NCBI GenBank assembly: GCA_907163375.1
Contig: CAJQUW010008947.1
Span: 124,001 to 188,000 of the forward strand
DNA length: 64,000 bases
From: Prostheceraeus crozeri
Lineage: Eukaryota > Platyhelminthes > Polycladida > Euryleptidae
Direction: 5' to 3'
Shown here: positions 46,189-56,956 of the stretch, one piece after another
How the letters are laid out: the number at the start of each line of letters is the position of its first letter
How positions within the stretch are numbered: position 1 is the first letter of the stretch
The notes under the pieces: generated by a model
What the model saw: the letters and a program-made list of their open reading frames with translations, nothing else
The model's database searches: none
Told to the model about the DNA's origin: nothing
Program-made: the position numbers and the translations under genes

Positions 46189-49122
46189 AGTGGTCCCCCC
46201 TCCGTTAGCGCCACCCCATTACAGCGACCACTATTCTGCAACGACCGCTTTCCCACATTCCGGACAATTTTCCAATGTATTGACTCCCCAGCAGCGACCA
46301 CTCCTCTACAACGACCGAGTGTAGACGAAATGCTTTGAATTTTTAACCCCTCTAGCGACCACATATAGACATACAGCTTTATGTAAATTGCCGAATGTGT
46401 GAAAAGAGGTTAATCTCGTACATTTCTTACCCCACTTTCCTAAGTCACAGCCTCAACAAAATTTTTGCTTGTTTGTATATAAAATGAGCATTGACATAAG
46501 CAAACAGAGAATACTGACTAACCGTTGAATGAATTAATGTGTGTCGCTTACACGAAAATTACATTTTTTCCGATCACTGCTGTTACAGAGCGCCACGAAG
46601 CACTTGTGGCCTGGTATATCCATAGAGGTATTATTTTGATTCTAGTTGCAAATTTGTGTAAATCACACAAGTGGGACTGAGATATTCAATCCTGTCCAAG
46701 TTGACTTCGCCACCTTTTTTGAATGTTAGCGCTTGCTCGTTATGATGCTGTTTGAAAGTTAATCCTGTTTTTTGAGTGGTATGGAGTTCTTTCATGTTTA
46801 CTGAAAGGTGAAAGCAATTTATAATGCTTTTATTGTTGGCACTTTTGTCTCCGTTGGATTGTCTTGAAGTCAATTCTCTTCTCTTCTCTGCCTGATATAA
46901 AAAGCTTCAAATATATGTTCTTTTTTGAAATATTTGTGCGATCTTAAGTTAACAAAATCTATGAGTTATATGATGTTATGGTCTATGAGTAATATTTAAA
47001 CATCACTATAGTTTTCATATCAAGCCCCTCCTTAATTCCCCTTTTTTCTCGCTTATTATTGTAAGCTGTAGATGTAGAAATGCATCATAAATAAAAATAT
47101 CCTGAAAGATGCAGATGATGTTGAAATTGCACACCATCACTTCACGGCATGAGGTGCTACCGTTATCATTCAATGCTACCTACGTATTGCTGTTCTGTTA
47201 TTGAGTTTTCATCGATTAGATTCACTAAATGACACATTACTTTTCATAATTGAAATGAAGAATTGGTGAAGTCTACATACTTCCTAGGAAGGAACGACTG
47301 TGATTCCTTAGGTAGCACAATCAATTAGACTGTCTAGCAGTTAATGTTTGCATGCAGTTCATCCGAAATAATCGATTTTTCCACACAGTTTCATAGGCCA
47401 ATCATTGTTACTTAAGTTATAATTCTTTTAAATATTTCTCTCATGATATCACATATGTCCAATTGTCCATCCTTCTTCCATGCAAGGACTGTAAGAATAT
47501 CCTCACTAGGCTCCTAACCTAAAGTCCTTCCTTGTTGCTCACATGACTGCGAAACTGTCCTCACACAATTCCTTACCTCAAATCTTTCCTTCCTTGATCC
47601 AATGACTGCGAAACTGTCCTCAACTCAGTTCCTTACCTCAAGTCCTTCCTTCCCAGAAAAAGAGGCATTACTTTGATATAGCCTACTTTCAAAACTACAG
47701 CAAGCATTAACACAGCATTCATATCCAACTTTGCATAGTTATGTTTGCCTAATTTTAAGGGGCCTAATTTTAAGAAGCTTGATTTCAAAAGTGTTCGACT
47801 TAGTAAAAGAAAATGAATACATGTATGTACTTAGTCCTGCACAATCACTTTCCGTTGTGTGTAATTTACCTATGGTACAATGTGGAAAAAAGAAGGCAAC
47901 AATGTTTCCCGTAATGATGATATCTGTATCCATGCATGTGAAAGATGTTTCAGAAATCTCAGTTAGCGTATATCTGCATATGTATTCATGGCATTGCTGC
48001 CCAGACAATTTCAATTAACAATAGTATTAACATGGATTTTTTCGGGCAACAATGTGGGACGTTTTCAGGCGCTTATGCGCCCTCAAATGTCTTACATGGT
48101 TTTCCTCGAAAATCCATGTTTATGTTATATTGAGAGGCAACGTCGGTGCTCGAAATACAAGTTGGCTATCTATCACAAATAGTGCAGGCTACAAGGTATA
48201 CCCAATACAAGTTTTGGGCCAAAACTTGGGTCAAAACTCAAAACCCAATCCCAAGTTTCAATAAATAAGTAGATTGAAGTAAACGAAGTGCATTCTTTGT
48301 ATTTTGTGCTCACACAAAGATTCTTCTATAGGCCAAAATTCCCGTTGGGCCAATAAGTGTGGTATTAGTGGGAAACGACGCTTTATTGCAATAACTGTAA
48401 TTAGCAGCCTAAGTACATCTACTACCGGTACATTATAAAGCTTTCCTTTGATTTAACCTATATTGACAAATTGAAGATTTTTGATTTAATTATTAAATTA
48501 CACATTACTCATAACAAAGCAATTGTTTACATCTTATCATTCAGAAATATTAACAGACTTAATAAATCTTATGTAGCTGAGTACTGAGTGCATGGTCAAA
48601 CATATTTAGAATGCGAAATTGGAATGAATTCATTTTTGGTTGAATGTCGGCTATCGCAGACAGTTTAGGGCGCGAAGATAACTGCGAAGATATAACATAC
48701 ATGCATATGAAATACAAACAAAATCAAGATGCACAAATGCAACAAAATACATGCAAGGTTACAGCAAAAACAATATGTACGAAATTTCAATGTGCGGTGT
48801 TGTCAAGCCCAAAATAAAATAGCTAATAATCACATGAACTTCATTTTTGAAATGTTATGTGAATTCAGTGGAATTTTGATGGAAAAATTAGAACTTCCTG
48901 CTCCTGTCATGTAGTTCTCCAAAGATTCAAATAAAAATATTAATTTTTCTTACTTGCAATTTGTATAATTTGTATCATTTACCCAGGGTCGACCCAAAAC
49001 CCAAGGTCCAACCTTGTAGGCCACATATTGAAGAAAACACCAATTCCTAGAGCGAGCATCCTCCCTCCAAAGACCACTTTTCCTTACTCCCTTCAGTGGT
49101 CGTTGTAAAGGGGACCACTGCA
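46189..49122. mobile_element. Tigger/pogo-like TIR element, no transposase seen
   Basis: The left end AGTGGTCCCCCC with repeated CAGCGACCACT words (46189-46375) and the right end, inverted, AGTGGTCCCC with ACAACGACCACT (49060-49122), are each flanked by TA. The words AGCGACCAC and GTGGTCGTTGTAAAGGGG are typical of Tigger/pogo ends. The interior has no recognisable transposase. It includes a tandem repeat at 47505-47650. The two ends might instead belong to two separate short copies. Confidence 0.45.
47505..47650 (+). repeat. Tandem repeat of about 65 bp
   Basis: Two and a half units share ATGACTGCGAAACTGTCCTC, TTCCTTACCTCAA and TCCTTCCTT. Confidence 0.75.
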
Positions 49123-50443
49123 TAAGCTTGTCTGATTCAGTAAGCATTGCAAGAGTTTTCCAAAAGTACAACTTGGTTTGACTTTTAGTTAAAAATAGTC
49201 AAGAACCAGCTTCCAAAAAAAAAAGATTCTTCCGATTAATTTTTTAATTTGTAATTCATTAAAGTCTTCGAAAAAGCAATTTTGATGATTATAACTCTGC
49301 AGCCACGTTGGCGTGGTTGGTTCCCCATGTGATTACTGTTGCTTCCTGAAATCATATCTCCATGACGGACTTATCTGTACTTGTACAAGGAATTGAAGAC
49401 AAATAAATTCATACTGATACGTCCGTCAATGCAAAAGTCTAATTCCGAAGTGGAAATGTTATCAATCCCATTTTTTAGGTCCACATCACCGATGGTGTCT
49501 CAAAATGTCACTGGAAGTTTGCCTCTACGTTTATTTTCATTATCAGGCACCAACTTTCTGTTGAAAGTGATTTTTATGAGCTTCTCGATTCGAGTACCCA
49601 AAAGACGACATTGAGATTTCGCATGTATGTTATCCTGGAAACACAAGCCCTGGTCGCAGCCCACAGGCATCCTTCTGCTGCCGTCTGCTCATGCCATGAA
49701 ATGATCACAACATCAATGCTGCGACCATGACTGTCAAGAAGCTACGAGCACACTGTGATTACATGGTACATTGCATTCAAGTCCCGATATAGATATTGAT
49801 AAAATGCACGGATAATGTTGTATCAAAATGCATAAATAGAACATGCAAGTAAATGCAATATGAATATTGATACCTACATACAAAATTTGCGTTATAGCAA
49901 AAGGAAAAATATAAACCATTAAGTCTTACCGCAACACCTCACATGGATCAATTTGTTGGAGTACGGATTACATACAACTAAAACTTCTCCAGTATTTGGA
50001 TATTTTACGCAATGACATTCATTGAGTAATCTACATGATTTGACCTATTTAACCTATCCTTGCGCTAGATACACGTCTATGCAATATAATGATTGATTCC
50101 GTAGATAAGGTGAATTGGTATCGCATAGAGTAGGCCGGTTTCAAAGTTTTCACACTTACTGCTTACTAAGCCTACTCACAGACTCGGAATCCCATCAAAT
50201 TGATAAGACTCCACATCCGTGGACTTTGTCGATAGAGGTGACCCGTCTGGTCTTCTGACTTCTTGGGCCACTTTTTTGGTGCAGGTGATTTGTTCAAGGC
50301 GGTCAATTTGACTTATTTTATCAAGGGAGGACGCGAAGTGGTCCTATTACAGTGATGTTCTGGAAGGAAGGTTTCGGTGTACATAGGAATGACGAAAGGA
50401 CGAACAGTAGTATTCAATGTATTTTGGATGAACCCGCTACACG
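49123..50443. other. Unassigned intergenic DNA
   Basis: No gene was recognised. A poly-A run lies at about 49215. The 5' truncation point of the LINE described next falls somewhere before 50490. Confidence 0.45.
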
Positions 50444-50821
50444 ATGCAACACATAATGGTTCACATTATAAGATTAATTATTAAGACCGATGTAAAGATT
50501 GTTTCGATTTCCAGGGTCGGTAAACAGATAGGGCAGAGGCCTCGGTTGATAAAGGTTTCCACCACTGATCGCGATGAAAGAAATAAAGTGCTGAGTGGTG
50601 CAAAAGCTTTGAAGAATAACAGTAGATATAAGAACGTTTATATCAATCCGGACATGTGTTTCCTAGACCGTAAAGAAAATAAAAGACTACGTAACGCCGT
50701 AAAATATCTCCGAGAGATCCATCCTCAGAAAAAAGTTGTTCTATACAAAGGAAAAGTCTTGGTTGATGGTGAGACCTATGATACTGAAAACCCTTTGAGT
50801 CATATATTTCCTGATGTTTGA
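50444..50821 (+). CDS. LINE ORF1, C-terminal part
   Basis: About 110 residues match the C-terminal domain common to CR1-like ORF1 proteins: ISRVGKQIGQRPRLIKV, then RNKVLSGAKALKN and VYINPDMCFLDRKENKRLRN. In the family this domain binds RNA and helps form the ribonucleoprotein. The N-terminal part is absent, because the copy is 5' truncated. The open frame begins in non-family sequence, so the first residues are probably not translated in life. Confidence 0.7.
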   Translation: MQHIMVHIIRLIIKTDVKIVSISRVGKQIGQRPRLIKVSTTDRDERNKVLSGAKALKNNSRYKNVYINPDMCFLDRKENKRLRNAVKYLREIHPQKKVVLYKGKVLVDGETYDTENPLSHIFPDV

Positions 50822-50833
50822 CTACATTTTCGT

Positions 50834-53497
50834 ATGCCTAATGATCGCAACAACCGCAAAGGAAAATGCAATACTTTCAATACTCTTCAACTGCCATCAT
50901 TATGTACAATAAATGCAAGATCCTTAAAAAACAAAATTGATGAGTTGCACATTTTTATTAAATCACAAAATTTGAATATAATTTGCATAACGGAAACATG
51001 GTTGGACGAGACTGTTGAAAATTCCACCATTTCGATTCCCGATTTCATCGTTCATCGAGCTGACAGACATGATTCAAGAAAAGGGGGTGGATTGTGTTGC
51101 CTTGTTAATTCTTCCTTTAATTCTCAGACTCTGTTTCATGCAACAAATAATCCTGATGTTGAACTATTATTGGTCAAAGTTTCATATATGTCTTTTCATT
51201 GTTTGATCGCCACATTATATTTTCCTCAGGGCAGTATCCTAAATCAGGATAGACATCGCAGAGCATGTGACTTCATTGTCTCAGTGATTGATAAAGAGTT
51301 GTATCGTTTTCCTAATTGTTCTGTAATTCTTATTGGTGATTTTAATAGGTTCAGCACACAAACGCTAGAAAGCAATTTTTGTATTAAGAACATTATTGAT
51401 ATACCTACTCGTAATGACGCTACGCTGGATCTTATTTTGATACCAGAAGAATATATTCCTTTTTATCAGCCTTGTACAACGTTTGCTCCTCTTGCTTCTA
51501 GCGACCATGATATTGTAATCGTAAAACCACAGCATAAAATCATTTTTGACAATCCCCTTGTAAAGGTAATCGATTTTAGACATTCGAACATTGAAGCAGT
51601 TTCCCTCTTTATACGTGAGCTCGACTGGGAGGCTTTGTTTGACAACTGCGACTTGGACAGTGCTTGTACTATTTTCTATGAAAAGCTACGGGCGGGCCTA
51701 CAATTGCTTCCTTGTAACTATGTGAAACGATCATCCCGAGATCCACCTTGGTTCACAAACGTTGTAAAGGTCCTAATAAACAAGCGATTCTCTGTGTACA
51801 GGTCAAAGAACTGGCATCTTTACAATCACTACAAAGAAAAAGTTAAGAAGGCTATTTACAGCGCGAAGAAAAATTGGGGAAACCGATTGCTTAACGAAGG
51901 GCACTCTGTTTGGGATATCTACAAAAAGATAAAAGATGATCGCAATACTGTCGGAAACTGGGTACTTAACTGTAAGCCTGATACCGATATTAACGAGATT
52001 CTCAATGAAATTTTGGTTACAGTCTCCTCTTCTTTTGTACCGAAACAGCACACCATTCAGCTTACTAAATCTTTCACAGTGCCATTCCAATTTGAAGAAA
52101 GTGAGGTTTCCAGTATGTTGAAGAATGTGAACCCTCGTAAATCACCGGGTTCAGACAATATACCATCCCTTGTCTGGTCAAAGTTGGCTGACAGTGTCTC
52201 CAGACCCTTAACGATGCTGTTCAACTCTTGCCTCAAAGCTGCAGATTTGCCTCTGTATTGGAAGCGTGCCGACGTGATTCCACTCCCAAAATCATCTCCT
52301 CCAAGACTTGCAGAAATAAGGCCAATATCTCTCCTTCCAATACCCGAGCGAATATTTCAGAAGAGTCTACTTAAGAGAATCAAATCTGAGTTCCTTACAC
52401 GCTTCGACCGTGGTCAGTTCGCTTATCGTCCCAAGGGATCCACAGTATGTGCCCTAATTGAGCTGGAGAACTTTTTGACAACAAGTCTTCAGGAGCCTGA
52501 TGTAATAGCTTGCCACGCTGTGTGCGTTGATCTAATGAAGGGGTTCGACAAGATTCCACATGACTTCCTTATTCAGAAGATGATAAATGATAATTTTAGT
52601 GAATTTACGATTTCTTTTGTCCACAATTATCTTTCATCAAGACAAATGAGAATACGATGGAAGGATTCTGCAAGCAGATGTACTCAAATGACCAGTGGAA
52701 TTCCTCAGGGATCATCGATAGGTCCTCTGATTTTTGGTTATTTTGTCTCAGATCTTTCCTCTGATCAAAAATCAAACTCCACATTATTGGTCAAGTACGC
52801 CGACGACATCATCTGTGTTGGAAAGATCTACAAAGATTGCAACGTGTCACCCGTTTCGGAAGTGTACGAAAGTATTGTTCTTTGGACTAAAGAAAATAGA
52901 ATGTCCGTTAAAGAAAATAAATGCCATCAGTTTTTTATTTCATCAAATAGACAGTTCGACCAAGGAAAGTTTCAAATTCGCACGATTCCTGTTCGAGAAA
53001 CAGTACAGATACTCGGTGTGTGTTTTGATGAACAACTACGATGGAAAAAGCATGTCGAGCAAATCTGCAAGAGGGCGTCTTCAAGGATATTTGTTCTACG
53101 CCAATTACGAGACATTATCCCGAAAGTTCAGCTGATCACGATTTATCAGAACTGCATCCGGAGCATTCTTGAGTATGCAGCTCCATTGTTCACTAACTTA
53201 TCAAAACTGTCTGAAATTGAGATTGATAGAATTCAAAGGAGGGCTCATATTATTGTGTGCGGTGTTAACTGTGACTGCAATAACTTTTTACCTCTCGCTT
53301 ATCGACGGAAAATAATTGGCTACAAACTTTTTCAGCAGATCGTCTCAGAAAGTGATCATCCTCTGCATCATCTGTGCTTACCTTTTTTGCCATATTCAAG
53401 ACAGTTCCGACTTCCATCTATCACTTCCGCGCTCCGCAGTAAAAGCTTCATCATATCGATGTCTCAGTTATCCAACAGTGGTTTCACTTTAATTTAA
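50834..53497 (+). CDS. LINE ORF2: endonuclease and reverse transcriptase
   Basis: This 887-aa frame is uninterrupted. The N-terminal AP-type endonuclease shows INARSLKNKIDEL, ITETWLDE, a GGG box with RADRHDSRKGGGLC, VILIGDFN and ASSDHDIV, which are the expected catalytic positions. The RT follows: NPRKSPGSDNIPSLVWSKL, EIRPISLLPIPERIFQK, GQFAYRPKGST, CVDLMKGFDKIPHDFL, SGIPQGSSIGPLIFGY and the active site VKYADDIICVG. The post-RT tail has LEYAAPLF and IDRIQRRA. The enzyme nicks target DNA and copies the LINE RNA there. All major motifs are present, so the protein could be active, although this copy lacks a full ORF1 and its 5' UTR. Confidence 0.9.
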   Translation: MPNDRNNRKGKCNTFNTLQLPSLCTINARSLKNKIDELHIFIKSQNLNIICITETWLDETVENSTISIPDFIVHRADRHDSRKGGGLCCLVNSSFNSQTLFHATNNPDVELLLVKVSYMSFHCLIATLYFPQGSILNQDRHRRACDFIVSVIDKELYRFPNCSVILIGDFNRFSTQTLESNFCIKNIIDIPTRNDATLDLILIPEEYIPFYQPCTTFAPLASSDHDIVIVKPQHKIIFDNPLVKVIDFRHSNIEAVSLFIRELDWEALFDNCDLDSACTIFYEKLRAGLQLLPCNYVKRSSRDPPWFTNVVKVLINKRFSVYRSKNWHLYNHYKEKVKKAIYSAKKNWGNRLLNEGHSVWDIYKKIKDDRNTVGNWVLNCKPDTDINEILNEILVTVSSSFVPKQHTIQLTKSFTVPFQFEESEVSSMLKNVNPRKSPGSDNIPSLVWSKLADSVSRPLTMLFNSCLKAADLPLYWKRADVIPLPKSSPPRLAEIRPISLLPIPERIFQKSLLKRIKSEFLTRFDRGQFAYRPKGSTVCALIELENFLTTSLQEPDVIACHAVCVDLMKGFDKIPHDFLIQKMINDNFSEFTISFVHNYLSSRQMRIRWKDSASRCTQMTSGIPQGSSIGPLIFGYFVSDLSSDQKSNSTLLVKYADDIICVGKIYKDCNVSPVSEVYESIVLWTKENRMSVKENKCHQFFISSNRQFDQGKFQIRTIPVRETVQILGVCFDEQLRWKKHVEQICKRASSRIFVLRQLRDIIPKVQLITIYQNCIRSILEYAAPLFTNLSKLSEIEIDRIQRRAHIIVCGVNCDCNNFLPLAYRRKIIGYKLFQQIVSESDHPLHHLCLPFLPYSRQFRLPSITSALRSKSFIISMSQLSNSGFTLI

Positions 53498-53645
53498 ATG
53501 TAACTTCCAGAATGTATCTTGTTAAGAATTATTTTATTTTTCATTTCATTTGGAATATTTATCTTTGTGTTGTCCGCTCCACGATTTTCATTATTGGGGC
53601 GTTTTCTTCAAAATATACGTCTTTATTATTATTATTATTATTAAC

Positions 53646-54029
53646 CTTATCTACTGTTTGCTGCCGTCCTTTGAAAACTACACGACATGACCCTAAAAGC
53701 TGTTGATGCATGACTTACATTTTGATAAAGTACTTAATTCAAAGGTTTGAATTAATCTACCTTTGTAAGCATTCTGTGCGATAGCTTCCAATGACAAACA
53801 TCGACTTTCAAATTGATGGTCAGTTTATAACAAACATAAGATTTGCAATTAGCAAGTTAGTGAAATTTCGAAGGACATTCATTAAATATCACTTCAAACA
53901 CACTACTGGCAAATCGCATGAGTTTAGTGCGCCTGCGACAATTAGTAAATGCTGGTTTTTGCAAGCACAATATAAATAGAACAATTCAATATTAGGTTGC
54001 ATTCTCAGTTGAAAAAAATGGGAACAGAC
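53646..54029. repeat. Partial copy of the foldback repeat
   Basis: Positions 53838-53985 match one arm of the foldback element at 54030-54475 (GATTTGCAATTAGCAAGTTA, then CACTACTGGCAAATCGCATG and GTGCGCCTGCGACAAT). It is a half copy, perhaps left by rearrangement or gene conversion. The first 190 bp have nothing recognised. Confidence 0.65.
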
Positions 54030-54475
54030 ATGAATATTAGGAATCACCAGCAGCTCTAGTTCACATCTCTCAACATTGACACAACTCCCTATTTAAAGTT
54101 GCAGCCATGCCCGGATGAATTTAAGATTTGCAATTAGCAAGTTAGTGAAATTTCGACGGACATTCATTAAATATCACTTTAAAAACACTACTGGCAAATC
54201 GCATGAGTTAGTGCGCCTGCGACAATCAATAAGTGCTGCTTTTGGCAAGAACAATTAAAAATTAAGCATTTGTTGATTAGGCGCACTAACTTAGGCGATT
54301 TGTCAGTATTGTGTTTACAGTGACATCTGGTGAATGCCGGTCGAGATTTCACTAACTTGCATGCTAATTGCAAATCTCAAATTTACCTGGCTGAAACTTC
54401 AAATAGGGAGTTGTGTCGATGATGAGAAATGTGAACTAGGCATGCTGATGATTCCTGATATTGAATGAAACAAAC
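54030..54475. mobile_element. Foldback element (about 210-bp inverted arms)
   Basis: The left arm begins TGAATATTAGGAATCACCAG. The right arm, inverted, begins TCAATATCAGGAATCATCAG. Both continue with CTAGTTCACAT, GACACAACTCCCTATTT, ATTTGCAATTAGC and GCGCACTAA. It is non-coding and has a short loop at about 54250. It is a MITE-like element of unknown superfamily. Confidence 0.75.
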
Positions 54476-55525
54476 ATGAGTCCATAAATTTTTTCGTCTC
54501 ATCAAATATATCATAGATGTCAACTGCAGTCTCCGAAATGGTATCTCCCATGGACATCTATACCATAGACTTTAGGAATACAATAGAATTCAGAAGTCTA
54601 TGTCTATACAATCAGGGACTACTAGGATATCTATATAGGCTGTCGAGCAGGTTGTAAATGTAGATGTCCGAACCTCCTCATCATTCCACCATCTGGCAAA
54701 TGTCGTCGACATATGCCCATGTGCCTATATAGACTCCATTTCGATAACATGTGGCGAGACCGACAGCCATTGATCAGAACTGCCTGGATCAGATGGAAAC
54801 TTGCAGAGACTGACTTCTTCATCTTCATTTTAGTTTATTTTCATTTAGTGCAGCACGAACAGCAGTGATGAAATATTGTTTTTCTTGGGAATGAAACAGA
54901 TTCTCGCATTGGCAGTGAAAATTGGCAAGATATTCACTCCTCTCCCAGCTGACACGACTTCAACATTCATAACGTTATCCAGGATTGTCTATAATGGGTG
55001 TGGTAAGTGAGTGGAGTCTATGAATTCATACCGAACATTTTGAAACAGTCAATTTTGATACAGCATTTATTTTGTCATTTCAATCCATGAGTCGACAACC
55101 AAAATATTTCCAAAAATCCTTGCTGTAGCTAATACAGTCTACTATTACTTTTGACAGTAGTCAGTTTTAACAGATGTTTTATGCAAGTGACTGTGATATT
55201 GTGATACGATACAAACTCAGAACCGTTCTGCATGTAATTGAAGAAAAGCGGAGTGATTTGTAACTGCAATCAATTACATTTTATGAGTAACTGGCACAAG
55301 TCTGAGCTCACACAGGACAGTGAATTCGAAGCGGCCAATCTGAAAATTAGGCAAATCCATAAGAAGAAATATGAATATAGTCGTAATCCGATCTCTAAAC
55401 TTGACGACGTCATGTTTCTCAGGATAGTTTGATAATTAATAGTTTTATCATTTATGATCACTGCCTATTGTGTGAATGTCAAGTGAGAAAATTAAAAAGA
55501 TACTTTTGATGTCAATATAAAGAGT

Positions 55526-55594
<69 letters not shown>

Positions 55595-56229
55595 TAGAGT
55601 GTCGACTCAAACAAGTATCTGTATACAGTGAAAATTTTCATATCAAAAGATTCAGTTTTTTGCGGAGATTGCGTTCCCGTGACCCAAAAAATAATTTGAG
55701 CAGTTTTAAAAAAGTCAAAATTTTGCCAATTTAAATACTACCGAGATGACTCTCCTATATAAGTAGCATGAAACAAGTTGGATATCAAAAGGAATGAATG
55801 TTTGCTAATCGTCCCAAGTAGGCGTAAATCCAGCTGATTATCAAGGGAATTTCATGCTCCACATTATAATGGACGTCTTCATGAAAAATTAAGGATATTA
55901 TTCATGCTTTCTTGGCTGAAATTTCAAGTTTTTAATTCAATTTTCACCGGCATGATTTTATGATCCACTGACCTAAATGTTTCATTTCTTGAATTTCAAT
56001 AGTGATGTGGATCCATTTACGTCCTTCAAAGTTAATTGAAATCATTGTCTTTGAATCTGTGATTTTGCCATGCCAGTGGCAGCTGTTGCCTGATCACGCT
56101 TAAGAATATTCTCTTGAGGTTCAGCAGGAAAGCAATAGCGCAGGTCATCGAGTTGCCAATTCAACAAACATTACCTCACCAAGGCTTTCAGATACGGACT
56201 ATCTATGAAGTAATATCATTTCCTTCTGC
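54476..56229. other. Unassigned DNA with a TA microsatellite
   Basis: A (TA)n tract of about 60 bp lies at 55531-55592. No gene was recognised in the stretch. Confidence 0.6.
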
Positions 56230-56420
56230 TTTATGCTATCATGATCAGTCAATTCCGTTGTAATTTCTTCAAAACTGCAAAAATGCGCATATCTCACATT
56301 TGGAAACAACCGACTGTATCTCCTTTGAGTTCATTTAATAAAATCGAAAGTGAATACACATTTGGGATTTAATAAATGTAGAGTTACCACTCTACCTAAT
56401 ATACCTACTCTATGTGTCAA
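56230..56420 (+). repeat. Dispersed repeat, copy b
   Basis: Partner of 40130-40330; see that entry. The same orientation is kept relative to the nearby TIR element family. Confidence 0.65.
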
Positions 56421-56956
56421 TATACTTAAAATATGATTCCAAATTGATATACATGTCCCTTGTAAAATTGCAGAAGCTATCATTCTTTTTAGGAACATCT
56501 GTGAATATGGTGGCTACTTTTCTAAATTTAGTAGTATAATAATCATTTCTTAATAAATAACGTCGGAGGAAATTCAGGGACTCATGTCTGTTAGTCACTT
56601 AGTGTTATTGACCTAATTGACTGTTTTGCGAATGCGGCGATAATTTGCATTTCTAAAATTGTTTGATACAGCTAGTCCATACTCGTAAGCATGTAATGCA
56701 CTTTTTTTGTAGAGCTCTTCAAGGCCATTCTAGCGCAGGCCAAGATTGTTTCGGATTTTATTCATTTTGTACTCCAAGTGGCCTGTAAGGAGCTATACTA
56801 AAATTTTGCTCTCTAGTAGAAACCACAATTGGAAACTACTTTCTGATCAGAAAATTATGATGGAAAAATCTAATGTTAATCGCATTGATAATACCGTAGA
56901 AATCCGACTATCGCTTTGCTAAGTGAGTTGTCCTTTCTTGGAAATAGATGTTTTAG

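Larger units (their letters stand above)
50444..53645 (+). mobile_element. CR1-like LINE, 5' truncated, ending in (TTA)n
   Basis: An ORF1 remnant (50444-50821) and a full-length open ORF2 (50834-53497) are separated by 12 bp. A short 3' UTR ends in a TTA/ATT microsatellite at about 53619-53643. The order of endonuclease then RT, the 3' simple repeat and the ORF1 tail type fit the CR1/L2/Daphne group of the Jockey superfamily. I do not assign the clade. The long open frame indicates a recent insertion. Confidence 0.85.

Noticed and set aside
46189-49122. Coding interior of the Tigger-like element
   Set aside because: No DDE transposase or helix-turn-helix motif was found in any frame, so only the ends support the call.
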